Source of the DNA: Tenrec ecaudatus
Taxonomy: Eukaryota; Chordata; Mammalia; Afrosoricida; Tenrecidae
Direction of reading: 5' to 3'
Assembly (NCBI RefSeq): GCF_050624435.1
Contig: NC_134546.1
Span: 38,953,501 to 39,017,500 of the forward strand
DNA length: 64,000 nucleotides
Below, piece after piece: positions 43,443 through 54,620 of the stretch (within the stretch, counting starts at the first letter, position 1; each line of letters starts with the position of its first letter). The notes below the pieces were generated by a model. It was not told where the DNA came from. It searched no databases and worked only from the letters and a program-made list of their open reading frames with translations. The translations under genes were made by a program, and so were the position numbers.

Positions 43443-43969
43443 CCATGGACAAGTCCAAAAGCACACCACACACAACCGATCTCGGAAATGGCACAAATCA
43501 CAGCAGTACGAATCTCTTAAGGGGGTGGACCCCACCTTCCTGAGGAACATGCGCTTTGCCAAAAAGCACAACAGGAAGGGCTGAAGAAAATGCAGGCCTA
43601 CAACGCCAAGGCCACAGCTGCTTGCACTGTGGCGATCAAGGATCTTGTGAAGCCCATGGAGGTCAAGGTCAAAATCCTAATGGGCATCAACTGCAAGCTC
43701 AGCCGACTGGCCTACATCACCCACCCCAAGCTTGGAAAATGGGCTTGGGAATGTATTGCCAAGAGCCTGAGGCTCTGCTTGCCCAAGGTCAAGGCACAAA
43801 GCAAGGATGATGCTTCAGCCAAGGCCTTGACTCCAGGAAAAGTCCCAGAAGGTGCCCAGGCTCCCACAAAGTAAGTGTGAGCCCTGTGCCATCATCTGCA
43901 TGGCACTGGTGTCCGTGGGTGCTGTTGGTACAAATAAACCCAGACGGCGCTGTTAAACAACAATAAAAA
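43443..43969 (+). pseudogene. RPL29P: RPL29 processed pseudogene
   Basis: Intronless retrocopy of ribosomal protein L29, a small basic protein of the large subunit. Recognisable segments in shifting frames are [30 protein letters not shown] and [11 protein letters not shown]. Damage includes a frameshift within the first ten codons, an in-frame deletion of roughly nine codons before the YESLKG segment, and a one-base deletion at about 43580 that turns GGCCTGAAG into GGCTGAAG and creates a TGA. The lysine/alanine C-terminal tail is partly degraded. The 3' part has AATAAA (43933-43938) and an A-rich end. Near-identical direct repeats GATGGCCACAG (43432-43442) and GATGGTCACAG (43970-43980) mark the L1-mediated insertion into an AfroSINE. 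Confidence 0.93.
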
Positions 43970-44034
43970 GATGGTCACAGCTTTCTCCCTGGGAGTGGCT
44001 GGTGGGTGCCAACTGCTGACCTCGTAGTCAACAG

Positions 44035-44237
44035 TCATGATTATGTGTTGAACTACGGTCTGCATGGACCACAGATTGAAACCACCAGCCAGACCCGCGG
44101 GAGAGAGATGGGACTTTCTACTTGCTTAAAGAGTTAGTCTTGGAAACTTAGAGGGGCAGTTCTACCCTGTCCTCCAGGGTTGCTGTGAGTCCGCAGCAGT
44201 TTGATGGCGGTGAGTTTGAGGGTTCTGTTTGTTTGAG
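44035..44237 (+). repeat. AfroSINE, inner copy
   Basis: Plus strand within the outer SINE: CAGATTGAAACCACCAGCC, GGCAGTTCTACCCTGTCCTC, TGATGGCGGTGAGTTTGAGG. Confidence 0.7.
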
Positions 44238-44270
44238 AGTCAGGTGTGTTAACCACTGTGCCTCCAGGGC

Positions 44271-44272
<2 letters not shown>

Positions 44273-44318
<46 letters not shown>
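44273..44318 (+). repeat. (GT)n microsatellite
   Basis: Uninterrupted GT run of about 46 bases at the end of the nested SINE. Confidence 0.97.
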
Positions 44319-44320
<2 letters not shown>

Positions 44321-44344
44321 GCTTGATGGGCATTAGAGAAGAGC

Positions 44345-44430
44345 ATGCTGGCTTGGGTTCAGCTCTCCACCTGTAGTAGCTGTGTGACTCTAGATAAGTT
44401 ATGAGCTTCTCTGCGATTAGGCAAAATGTA
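44345..44430 (+). repeat. MIR-like fragment
   Basis: GTAGCTGTGTGACTCTAGAT and AAGTTATGAGCTTCTCTGCG resemble the forward MIR core. Confidence 0.5.
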
Positions 44431-47400
44431 CATCATTTACGTCTCTACTCGGGGTGGGCTGTGGTTGGCCTAAATTGCTACTTTCTATGTAGTCCGCAGC
44501 CCTTGTCTTTCACACTCCGTAGGTGTGTATTAAGTGTTCTAAGGAAATATTGTGTTCCTCTGGCAGTTTCATGGGAGGAAGGGGTCTTCGGTGGAAGAAG
44601 ACAAGCAAGCCTGGGGTTGATGGGAATGCCAGCTCTCACAGTACAGTCTTTCCAGCAGAGGCCTGGCACCAGCTCTGTGTTTCCTGACTCCCAGTCACCA
44701 TCATGGACACTGGTCCCTGTAGACAGCTCTCTGCTACCAATGCCTTGTGGTTGTGTGTCAGGTGCTTTTTTTTTTTATGTCTAACCACTGTCTGCATCCC
44801 CAGTGTTGCAAGAGAAGAGCGAGCTCTGGGTAGAATTTAAGAAACAAGTCAGGGATGGGGGCTCCAGAGAATTGCATTGGGATGAGGAGGAAGTTTTCCA
44901 AGGATCCTTGCAGGTGGGCTGGCTCACTATGCTGGAATCCTGGCTACAGTGCCGCTCTGGCAGGACCCTCAAGATGGCACGCCTACCCAGGTCCTCTTCG
45001 GTGATCCACTCAAGTTCAACGCCATCGGCTTCCGTCACCCAGTTAAGCAGTGGCTGTAATAGTTAACTTTTCCAGAGCAGGCTTTCCCCTCCCACTTGGC
45101 CTCCACTGCTCTTAGCAGAGAGGGAGAATGAATGTGAATGTGCTGGACCGGGCAGTCCCCATCACAAACCCTGCCTGGGGACATCCCTCAACATCCCCAA
45201 ACATCCCCAGCACACACACTAGTATCGCCCCCTGTGGAGAATCCTCCCCTGCCTTGGCCATCTCAGGGGGGTGGGTGGTGGTGGTGCTGCATCTTGGGGT
45301 GGGAGTCAGATGGAGGGATCTGATTTCCAGCCCAGGCCCCAGTGGAGCTGCTTCCTTATGATCTGCCATTCAGAACTTCAACCCAGAGTTCAGAAGTTCA
45401 GGGGGCTTCTGTCTGTTCTAGGAGGGGCAGCAAAGGCAAGATGCGCCCTCCAACCTCGGCCCTGTTTGGAGTGGAGAAGGAGGGAAGTGCTCCCCACCCC
45501 CCCACCACCCCATCATTCCCAGAGAAGCCAGTGGGGAGCTGCCTGGCCAGCTGCTCCTCGCTGCAGGCTCCAGACTGATGTCTTCATCCTTGGCAGGAAG
45601 GCAGAATTGGAGTCCCGTTTATCCCCGGTCCCAAAATCCTCACCCTCAGAAGGATACCCGTGTTGGGATGAGTTTGTTGGGATCCCTAGAATCCCTAGTG
45701 AACCGCTTTGTGCGGCATGGTGTGCCTGTTAATTCAAACACACAGAGTTCTGGGATGTACACACGGGCACTATAAATAGCCTCATCGCAGGCCTCCTCTG
45801 GGGTGGCTTTATAAATGACAAGTGAGATCTAGCTCCCTCTTGACAGAGCCCAGATGCTGGGGCTGCCCTGCTGGCCCCCAGGCCACCCCGCCTCCCGCAC
45901 TTGCCCCACGGGAGGGACTCCTCAGTGGAAGTCCCTGGAATACCCTGCCTGCTGCGCACTCCCTGGGGCAGCCTCCAGGGGCCCAGCATAGTGGGAAGGG
46001 GAAAGGAGGGGCTAGGGGAGGGTATTGCTACCTGGGAATGAGAGGTGATCAGGACAGTGTTTTCTTTACCTGGGAGCATCCCAATGGCTAAGGAAATGCA
46101 CCCTCACAGCGCCCAGTTCTGGGGAGCAGAGCAGACCCAGAGTCCCTACCAGGCATCCATGCAACAGGTGAGGGGCTGCCACTCGGCGTCCTGGGTTCCC
46201 TTAGTAACCCACTGGAGCGTTGTCATCCGTGCATCTTGCTAACCTTTTAAGAAGCTATTTATAGCCCAGCCTGCACCGCCTCACACGGAAATGCTGGTTT
46301 CCTCCTCTGCTTGAGAAGATGGATGGCCTGTGTGAACTCCAGAGCCGTTGCTGTTACTGAATGCCTTGGCTTCCCCTTCCAAAGACGCTGACGCAGGTGT
46401 GCATGAGTGTCAACTGAGAGCCTGGCCTGGCAGGCCGGGACCTTGGGGTGGGAGCTGGGGGCTCCCCCCCAAGCCTGGGGTGCTAGCACTGGCGTGAACC
46501 TGCGTCCCCTCAGCTGTGGCCCATCCTTCTCCAGGTCCTGCATCCGCCTCGGCTTCCCTACCCTTTCCCCACCTGTCCTGTGATTCTCTAGAGGTTTGGT
46601 GACATGTACGCTCTTCCCACCGGAGCCTCCCAACAGGTGCTGCAGGCTTGGGTGTTTCAGGTGTGCCAAGTTCCTCTCGGCCCGGAGGGGGCTGAGCAGA
46701 CGCTGTCCTTTTGGGGGAGGCCTCGGGAGCACCGGGTGTCTGCGGTTTTGTTGTGGGATTTGGGCTTTCAGAACACGAGACCGAACGGTATGAAAACAAA
46801 CAGAGCAGCCCTCCGTGGGGGTATCGCTTTCCAGCAGTGACACATGCTGGCAGCCCTGGCTACTACCAAGAGGGCTCCGGGCAGAGCAGCAGGGCTGGAG
46901 GAGGAGGAGGAGGAGGAGGAAGAGGAGGAGGAGGAGGAGGAGGAGGAGGGAGAAGACCTCTCAAAGGACTAGACGTGTCTTTTCACATGAAAATCCCAAC
47001 CCTCTGTTGCATTTCCTCTCACTCTGAGGGGCTGGCTGCGCCCTAACACACACAGCTTGAGTCACGGAGCAGCTTTCTTCGGCCTCAGCAGTCTGATGTT
47101 CCTCTTTCAGGGCCCGACAGGAAGCTGATTTTACACGAGGAATGGACGAGTCGCAACCTGGGAGGCCTGCCTCGAGTCCTTGGGGTGGCCAAGCTTCAGG
47201 GTGCTCCTTGATGCCCAGCTCTCAGCTTGGCATCCTCTCAGATCCATGCCCCCCCCGCCCCCCAACACACACACAAATACACAGAGCCCTTCTTGGTCTA
47301 AGTGCCTGCCTTGCTCTCCACCAAATTCCCAGCACTGTGCGCCGCGGGTCAGTGGAAGGCACGCCACAAGCGTTTCTTCCATTGACTTGTCAGCTGGAGC

Positions 47401-47879
47401 TTGCCAGGGAGGGGTGGGGCAAGGGGAGCAGCTTGGCAGTGGAACGAGTGGGTTTGGGATTTTTCCAAAAGTAACTTTGAATCCCAGCACCGCCTTTTTG
47501 TAGTTGTGGGGACATTAGCAGGCCCGCTCCGTCTGTGAGCCCTTTACTCAACTCTACAAAATGGGGAGATATTTCTACCTGGCAGAACACCTTTAAGGAT
47601 TAGAGGCTGTCTGTACGTAAAGTGGCCCCACATGGCCTGGCGCTCACAGAGGGCCGGCTGAGGGTGAAGGCCAGGCCAGATGTGTGGGCTGCATCCACTC
47701 CGTTGGTGAAGTGGCTGGGGAGGAGGAGGAGGAGGGAGACTAAACTGAGGAGTGACCTGTGAACACACCTAGGAAATGGTCTCACCTGGGATCAGGTGGC
47801 ACGGGGAGCCTGGAAGAGATGCAAGCTGGCAGGATGAGGTGGGAGAGAGCTGAGAACACTGCTTACCAAGGTGGGCCCG
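44431..47879. other. Repeat-poor part of RHOQ intron 2
   Basis: About 3.4 kb with no lineage-specific repeats recognised, GC-rich, many chance ORFs (longest 46259-46843 minus). Candidate area for intronic regulatory elements, without specific sites I can defend. It contains a 60-base purine tract at 46897-46956 and a MIR-like piece near 47480-47570. Confidence 0.45.
46897..46956 (+). repeat. (GGA)n polypurine tract
   Basis: 60 consecutive purines, mainly GGA units; a potential triplex (H-DNA) former. Confidence 0.95.
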
Positions 47880-47985
47880 CAAGTTAGGCTGTCTCAAGTT
47901 CAACCACCTCGGCCTTGCCATGTCCCAGAGAGGGGCTTGACTCTCTGAAGCCAAAGTTTCTTTATCTGTGAAGGGTGGGGCGGTG
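47880..47985 (+). repeat. MIR-like fragment
   Basis: GGCTGTCTCAAGTTCAACCA and AAAGTTTCTTTATCTGTGAA match the MIR core in forward orientation. Confidence 0.45.
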
Positions 47986-48029
47986 GGATGGGGAGGGGCA
48001 CAGAAGTGCTTTTTAAAAAAAAACAAACA

Positions 48030-48200
48030 AACTCAGTTGTCCACAGGTTACTTTCAAGCCCTGGTAGCCCTCACGTGTCAGGGTACAGCTGTGCTCCTTA
48101 GCACTGGGCCTTTTTCTCAAAGTTCCTCTGGGTGGACATGAACCTCCAGTCTTTGAGTTAGTAGCCACGTACTTGAATTGCAGGCACCACCCAGGGACAC
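48030..48200 (-). repeat. Old AfroSINE-like fragment
   Basis: TCCTCTGGGTGGACATGAAC, GAGTTAGTAGCCACGTACTT and GGCACCACCCAGGGAC suggest a diverged minus-strand SINE head. Confidence 0.45.
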
Positions 48201-48393
48201 TGCCTTAGAGGTTCTTGAATGAAGTCAGCCGCCCAGTTCCAGGAGGGGCAGGTGGGCATGCACAGTTTCGTCTTGGAGCCACGCTAGGGCTCAGGCTGGT
48301 CACCTCCAGATTGAGTAGTTGAACCTGAGCCACTTAACCCCTGGACCACGACTCCACCTGCTGGGTGTTGACCAGAGGGGCTCATCTCTATGT

Positions 48394-48490
48394 GTGCCAT
48401 GGAGTGAGACATTGGGGGTGTTGGCCTATCCATCTCCAGCCATGGAGTGCGATATTGGGGGTGCTCACCTGTTCATCTCCAGCATGGAGA
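48394..48490 (+). repeat. Imperfect tandem duplication, ~48-bp unit
   Basis: The unit containing CCATGGAGTGAGACATTGGG, a spacer, then CATCTCCAGCCATGG appears twice with point differences, and part of it a third time. Confidence 0.8.
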
Positions 48491-48614
48491 GGTTGAGGTG
48501 TTGACCTACAGGCATGGGGTCTTCCCCATTTGTCTTTTGATGGTCCTCAATGTCAATATGTGGGGTCAGGCTGGTACTCAGCTATGGAACTTCTTCATTG
48601 AGTAATGGATCACT

Positions 48615-48745
48615 CTCTAAGGCTGAGAATCTCTGTGGAAGGAGACTGTCACAGCTTTGTCCCCATGAGCAAGTGGTGGGCTGGAACTGCCAACCTCTCA
48701 TTAGCAGCTGAATGGTTCACCAGGGCTCCACAGGGCTCCCAGGGG
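48615..48745 (-). repeat. AfroSINE fragment
   Basis: GGTGGGCTGGAACTGCCAAC, CTCATTAGCAGCTGAATGG and CACCAGGGCTCC; minus-strand head. Confidence 0.55.
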
Positions 48746-48790
48746 GTGCAGTGCTGTTCAGAGGCTTCTGGCTTGTGTCTTGTTCTATAT

Positions 48791-49022
48791 GACTTTCTGT
48801 GTTAGAAATCCAAGGGAGGTAAAGCTGTAGCAATGATGGATAATGACCGAGGGTCATGGCAGGGAGGGTTGGGGGGGGAAATGGGGAGCTGACCACAAGG
48901 AGGATGTCGAAGAAGAAAATTTTCAGAAATGGATTGTGATGATGGTTACACAACTCTTCTTAATCTGCCGGACCTGTTGTATGACGTGTGAATTTATATG
49001 CCAATAAAACTGTTAATAGACA
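48791..49022 (+). mobile_element. L1-like 3' tail fragment
   Basis: Parallels 50895-51140: the G-rich segment, GGGGAGCTGACCACAAGG, ACAACTCTTCTTAATCTG, and end ATATGCCAATAAAACTGTTA. Confidence 0.6.
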
Positions 49023-49601
49023 AGAAAGGGGGCGGGCGGAGGGCCTTTCTTGTTGCTGCTGTTGCTTTTGGAGGGGCTGATGGAATTAGTGGACCCCCTC
49101 TCTCCCTGTGCCCTTACCAAACTCATCAGCTGAGCCCCAGTTCAGTGTGATATTGGGGGCTTCATCAGGCCAAGCTGGCCATTGGATGGCACTCCAGCAG
49201 AGTGCAAAGCCCAGGCACCTGCTTCCTTCTTGAGGCCCCTCATCGCTCTGTGAGAGGTGAGAGGAAATAGGTGGTGTGTGTCTCACTTTGCAGTTCAGGG
49301 AGGGTGAGCGGCTTGCTCCGTGCCACATAGCCGGAAGAAGGCAGAGCCTAAATTCCAACCCTAAACCACTGTCCTCTATGTTTTATACTAAACAACTAAA
49401 ATGAATCACCCCGGCCATGTTAAACTGTCTCCTTTGTGTCGAAGATGCATCTTGTGCCTGGGTGTTTCACATAAAGAGAACACTCCAAACCTGTCGCTTT
49501 CCTGGGGGAAGAGGTGTTGGATAAGTGTCGTCCTTAGATGGAACAAGTAGGGGCTGCTATTAAAATGCCCCTTCACCACCCAGGAAGTGAGGCAGGGGAT
49601 C
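49023..49601. other. Unique intron DNA, possible MIR
   Basis: No gene. At 49280-49330, TTTGCAGTTCAGGGAGGGTG and TGCCACATAGCCGGAAGAAG are MIR-like. Confidence 0.4.
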
Positions 49602-49772
49602 CACCGGCAGAGGATGGCCTCCGTGATAAAGGTGGATGCAGTAGCCGCAGCTGACACCCAGGGAGAAATGATTGTGAGCACGGTGCAGAACTGGGCAGTG
49701 TTTGGCTCCCTGGTACCTGTGGGATCGCTGTGGGTCGGAACCGACTCGACAGCACCTAGCAGCAACATCAAA
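49602..49772 (+). mobile_element. RTE 3' end with canonical tail
   Basis: Contains GCAGAACTGGGCAGTGTTTG and the clearest tail in the window, GGGTCGGAACCGACTCGACA followed by GCACCTAGCAGCAAC. Confidence 0.75.
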
Positions 49773-49783
49773 GTGACCGGAGG

Positions 49784-49935
49784 TTCCTGAGGGGTCCTCT
49801 TGTTGACTAAAAGGCTGGAAGTTCCAGTCCACCCGGAGATGCCCAGTCAGTCCCTTGGGCACCCTGCGCATGGCACAGAGTTCTAGAACTCTGACACAGG
49901 ACATCGCCACGAGTTGGAGCTGACTTGAAGGCAGG
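49784..49935 (+). repeat. AfroSINE copy, older type
   Basis: TTGTTGACTAAAAGGCTGGA, AGTTCCAGTCCACCCGGAG, and GAGTTGGAGCTGACTTGAAG near its end. Confidence 0.6.
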
Positions 49936-50894
49936 AGGTGAAGGGTGTCTACTCAGTGCGTTCCTAACCCGACACCCTGGCTCAAAACGAGGCACACTGC
50001 TGGGGGGCCACTTCCCAGGAAAGAGGAACTGTGGAAGATTCTGGTTTGAACCCATGCTGGCTCCAGTGGGCTCCCTCTGCCCCGTTCTGCTTACCAGCCC
50101 TGACTGGTCTGTGCTTGCTGTTTGGGGCACTGCCAGGCACGGCAGCTTCAGCCTTCCGATCATAAATGTCTCTTCTGCCCCACAGGGGCTGCCCCAGGTC
50201 TGCCTCCCTATAGTTTTTTGTTCAGGGAAATCCGTTGATGTAAATGCCTGTCTTTCATCTTAGCTTTCTCTGCATGAATTCAGAGACTTCCCCTGTAACC
50301 ACAGCTTGTTTTGTCTGAGTTCCCTGTTCACACCCTCCCCCCCCCCATCATCCCCCCCCCCATCCCCACCTGCCTTTCCCCAAGGCTCCTGAATCTTCCC
50401 ACCTGGTGGCTGTCAGTAAAAGAGAACACTGGGTCACTTCATCAGCAGCAGGTATCCCCTGAGCATCTCTCCAGGGCTGGCACCTGGGCCAGGCTCACGA
50501 GTTCAAAGATTGGCCAGGCCCAGGCCTGCCACCAATAACTCACAATTTCATGGAAGATTATGGCAGACATAGGTGAAAAGAATGCTTTATTTGTTCTCAT
50601 TTTTGACCCATTTAGAAGTGTTTTAGTTTGAATAAAAAAAGAAGGGGAAATACATGTGGATTAAGCCTCCATTGAATTCCCTCTGACCATGTGAATAGGC
50701 TTGCAATCCTGCACTGGAAAGTGGATTGTGGCGGTAGTGTTTAGGTGAAGATTGAACACCTTCTCATTTGAGCTCCCTCTTGACTCATTTTCAAGTTGTT
50801 CTAGTTTTTAATAGCTTCTACTTTTTGTTTCAGTTGAAGTTTTTCTCTATTTTATTTTGTTGTTGTTGTTATTGTTGTTAGTTTTTTGTTTTGT
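49936..50894. other. Unique intron DNA
   Basis: No gene. C-rich homopolymer patches at 50337-50366. Confidence 0.4.
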
Positions 50895-51140
50895 ATGTTC
50901 TGTATATGAAACCCAGGATAGGTAAACCTATAGAGACAGTAACTGGATTCATAGTTTCTTGGGGGTGTGGCGGGGGGGGGGGGAGGTGGGGGAAAACGGG
51001 GAGCTAATAACCACGAGTGGAAGAACAAACACAATGTTCCTAAGTTGATGGAGGTAGTGATTATACAACTCTTCTTGATATGATTGAACGATTAAATTGT
51101 TTGCTATGTGGATTATATGCCAGTAAAACTGTTGAAAAAG
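50895..51140 (+). mobile_element. L1-like 3' tail fragment
   Basis: TATAGAGACAGTAACTGGAT, a G-rich run, AACGGGGAGCTAATAACCAC, and end TATATGCCAGTAAAACTGTT plus A/G-rich tail. Confidence 0.6.
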
Positions 51141-51295
51141 AAGAAGGAAAAAGAAAGAAATGAGGGGTGAGGCGCGGTGCCCTGTCCCTTGGGGGCCTGG
51201 AGGAGACAAGCAGATCCCAAGAATTAATCCTTAACAGTCGGGCTGGGTTCTCCAGGTCCCTTTCTTAAGCATGAGATGGCGTGCAGGCTGGAGGT

Positions 51296-51475
51296 TCACA
51301 TGGACAAGATGCTCAGCATGATCCTAGGATAGAACCGCCTCTGTACACTTCTGAGACGATCCATCTTTACAGGCTCAGAAAGCCTGCTCTTTCTCTCGTG
51401 GGGCTGGTGGTGATTGTGAACCGCTGACTTAGCGGGAAGCAACCAATTGTGTAACCCGTTATGCCACCGGGTCTT
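51296..51475 (-). repeat. AfroSINE copy
   Basis: Minus strand: TTTACAGGCTCAGAAAGCC, TGATTGTGAACCGCTGACTT, TTATGCCACCGGGTCT. Confidence 0.7.
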
Positions 51476-52816
51476 GAAGGCAGTGAGCTTGTTTTTGTTT
51501 TGAGATGTGAATCATTGCCTTGACTCTCAGTGTGAGGTCCTGGAACCGAAGTGCACCTCCTTGGAATTCACTGGGAATGGGAATCCTGGGCCACATCCCA
51601 GACCTATTGTGTCAGAAATGAGGAACTCCCTGCTCTACCACAAGCACTCGGTGATGCTGATGCGTGCTAAAATTCCTGAGCCCCCAGAAGTGGTGACAAC
51701 ATGAGTATTTAGGCTCCTGGAGCACCTACCCGTTGTCCCTGGAGGGCTGGGAGCGCCATTTATTCGTTTTCATGCACCTGTCTTTTCTCATCTTTGCGCC
51801 AAGCTGGGCCTCCGCATCTCTGTTGGCCTGCACCGAATCACCGAGCCTTGGGACTGCCTGCCTAGCTTTCCTGGTGGTGATGGGCCCAGGCTCGATTCGG
51901 AAAAGAACAGGAGGAAAACTTCCCACGACACGCATCGTGGAGGGTGCTGTGCACACAGTCGGCCTCAATGCCACACCCTTCTCTCACCTGCACGCCAGTG
52001 GCTGGACAGGTCCTGAGGCTGAGCCCAGCTCTGTCCGCATAGCTCAGTTATCTCCTGTGGTGGAAGCCAGGTCTGGCTGTGCTAAGCGGGTTCCAAAGCA
52101 GCAGGTGGGCGGTGACATCCCTTTGTCTGAAAGTCCCGGGGGCAGTTAGAGGAAGGACTGGATTGTTCAAGGGCCATCTCCCCAGTCAGTGCTCATCACC
52201 CTCTGAGCAGAGCTTTCAGGGTAAGCCCCCCTTTCCCACCCACCTCCACGCCTCTTCCCTTTTTCCTCCCCCATCACCCCACACCCCAACATGTAGAAGC
52301 GTATAGCCTCTTTTCCAAGGGCAGGATGAGTTGGGATTATAAATGAGTCCGCTCAATGCATGGCCCCATCAAAAACCTGCCGAGAAGAGAATGCATTTCA
52401 TCCTGGCTGGCTCCATTCAAATTCCATTTGACTCCAGCTAAGTTTTCCAAGGGGTTCTGCCCAGCTAGCTGCTTCAGGGCTCACAAGGTTACCTGAAGGG
52501 TCTCCTGGACTCTGGAGGTGTGCCTGTGGGGTGGCAGTGGGATCTGCTGGGAAGGTTATTATGGAAAGAACCTTTCCCATGACTTTGTAGGGGTCACCTG
52601 TGGCGTTGTCTGCTCTTTTCCAAGAGGACTCTGACCTGTCTGTTCCTTAGAATCAGATAAGATTGGGGGGTAATGTGTCACAGAAATCCTGCTCTTTTTA
52701 CCACCGCTCACAATGAAGCGACATAAAGTAGTTTCATCATGTTGCGCTTCCAGTACCACTAGTCATTTCCCTTATTCAACAGTAACCAACCCCCCAGTCC
52801 TCATGGCCCTTTATTG
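51476..52816. other. Unique intron DNA
   Basis: No gene or repeat recognised. ORFs at 51733-52149 (138 codons) and elsewhere lack recognisable features. Confidence 0.45.
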
Positions 52817-53006
52817 CAGTGGTTCTCAACCTTCCTAATGCCGCGACCCTTTCATACAGTTCTTCATGTGGTGCTGACCCCCAACCATAAAGTTATTTCA
52901 TTGCTACTTCATTACTGTCATTTTGCTGTTGTTATGAATCAGGCGACCCCTGTGAAAGGGTCTTTCGACCCCCAAAGGGGTCGAGACCCACAGGTTGAGA
53001 ACCACG
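52817..53006 (-). mobile_element. SPIN non-autonomous hAT transposon, short form
   Basis: A 190-bp internally deleted, reverse-oriented SPIN. The left end is CAGTGGTTCTCAACCTTCC and the right end is CAGGTTGAGAACCACG (one base lost). The middle TTGCTACTTCATTACTGTCA and GGCGACCCCTGTGAAAGGGT are the SPIN core. Flanks CTTTATTG (52809-52816) and CTTTCTCG (53007-53014) agree at 6 of 8 bases, so the duplication is degraded. Confidence 0.92.
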
Positions 53007-53079
53007 CTTTCTCGGGGATGTCTGTAAATCCCTCCAGGAGCAGACAGCCTCACTGTCCTCCAGCTGCTGCACATCTTGT

Positions 53080-54150
53080 TGTTGCTGTTGGGTGTCATTG
53101 GGGCATTTCTGACTCAGAGCGGCCCTGTGCACAGCAGAACAAACACTGCCAGCTGAGCCCGTGATCAGTCCGTCCTGGTCGAGGGTCTTCCTCGTTTTCT
53201 CTACCCCGCTAATAAGCACGGTGTCCTTTTTCAGGGGCGAGGCGCTCCTGATAACATGTGCACAGCACGTGAGGCGAAGTCTTGGCATCCTGGCCTCTAA
53301 GGAACATGCCGACGAGCGTTCTGTTGTACTTCTTCCAAGACAGATTTTGGTGGCGGTTGTTCTTTTGGCAGTCCCTCGTACTTTCAAGATTTCAAATGCA
53401 TCCATTCTTCTTTGGGCTTCCTTATTCAGTGTCCGACTGTCACATGCTCAAGAAGCGCTTGAAAAGAACTGTGGTTGTGGCTGGCTCGGGGCAGGCACCC
53501 CTTAGTCCTCAAAGTAACATCCTGGCTTTGCAGCACCCCTGGTTCTCAAGAGGCCTTGTGGGCACGTTGACCCAGTGCAGTGAGTCATTGGATCTCTAGC
53601 CTGCTGCTTCCATGAGCATCAACTGCAGCCAAGCAAGATGAAATCCTAAACAACTTCAGTCGTTCCTCCGTCTGTCATGATGGTACTGTCAGCCCGGTTG
53701 TGGGGATTTGAGTCTTTTTTTACATTGAGTCGTAATCCCTCCTGAATGCTGAAAAACCTTGATCTGCATCAGCACGTGCTTCAAGTCCTTGTCACTTTTA
53801 GCAAGCACGATGGTATCATCTACCTATCACGGGCGGTTGTTAATAAGCCCTCCTCCAACCTGGATGCCACACTGTCCTTTCTGTAGTCTAACGTCTCGGC
53901 TTATTTGCTGAGTACGTAGGTGGAACAAGGATGCTGAGAGGGTACAACCGTGGGGCACACTTTTCTTGATTTTAAACCACACAGCCTCTCCTCAGTGTGT
54001 TTTCAGACAAACGCCACTTGGTCCATGCGCAGTGAAGTGTCCGGAATTCCCACTCTTCTCAAGGTTGGCCGTAGGCGTTATGGCCTCACAGTGGAATGCC
54101 TTTGCCTAAACAGAATACAAGTAAACATCTTCCCACAGTGACCACCAACA
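53080..54150 (-). mobile_element. RTE-type LINE, 3' half
   Basis: Minus strand, beginning with the reversed tail (TTGTTGTTGCTGTTGGGTGT, then TGACTCAGAGCGGCCCTGTG). It continues through the C-terminal coding part (ORF remnant 53161-53405 minus) into reverse-transcriptase sequence homologous to 9545-10040. Multiple stops. Confidence 0.75.
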
Positions 54151-54389
54151 CACTTCATTTTCTGTGCATTGCCTCTTCTAGATATTTCAGACCAAGTTGC
54201 AGTTGGTCGTTCTTGTGGGGTTCATTTCCAACTTTGGGGACCCTGTGGATCCAGGATAGAATTGATCCCTAAGATTTTGCCAGACTTGTCTTCTGAGGTG
54301 CTCCAGGCAGGTTCGAAGCACCAGCCTTTCTGCTAGTAGTCTAGGGCTTTAGCCATTTGCACGAGCTAGAGCCTCATTCAGGCTTCTAC
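54151..54389. other. Intron DNA, possible SINE piece
   Basis: At 54280-54350 the segment AGGTTCGAAGCACCAGCCTT hints at a minus-strand SINE head; otherwise nothing. Confidence 0.35.
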
Positions 54390-54620
54390 AGTGTTTGTCC
54401 TTTTGTGGCTGGCTTGCGGCATTCTGTCTTCAGAATTTACCCATGTCATGGTACGTATCAGGACTTCGTCTCTCTAGGTAAGTAGCCGATTGTGTGGATG
54501 CCCCACATTTTGATGGGGCCTAGGTTGTTTCCACCTTGGCCAGGGTGACTAATGCTGCAGTGGAATATCAGTGTATGCAGGTGGTGGTTTTAATACATGT
54601 CTCTTTAAGCACGGTGGAAT
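54390..54620 (+). mobile_element. L1 3'-UTR fragment
   Basis: TTTGTCCTTTTGTGGCTGGC, TACGTATCAGGACTTCGTCT, TAGGTTGTTTCCACCTTGG: the conserved mammalian L1 3' block, related to 30690-30830. Confidence 0.7.

Noticed and set aside
46259-46843. 194-codon minus-strand ORF
   Set aside because: No domain or family resemblance; intronic, GC-rich.
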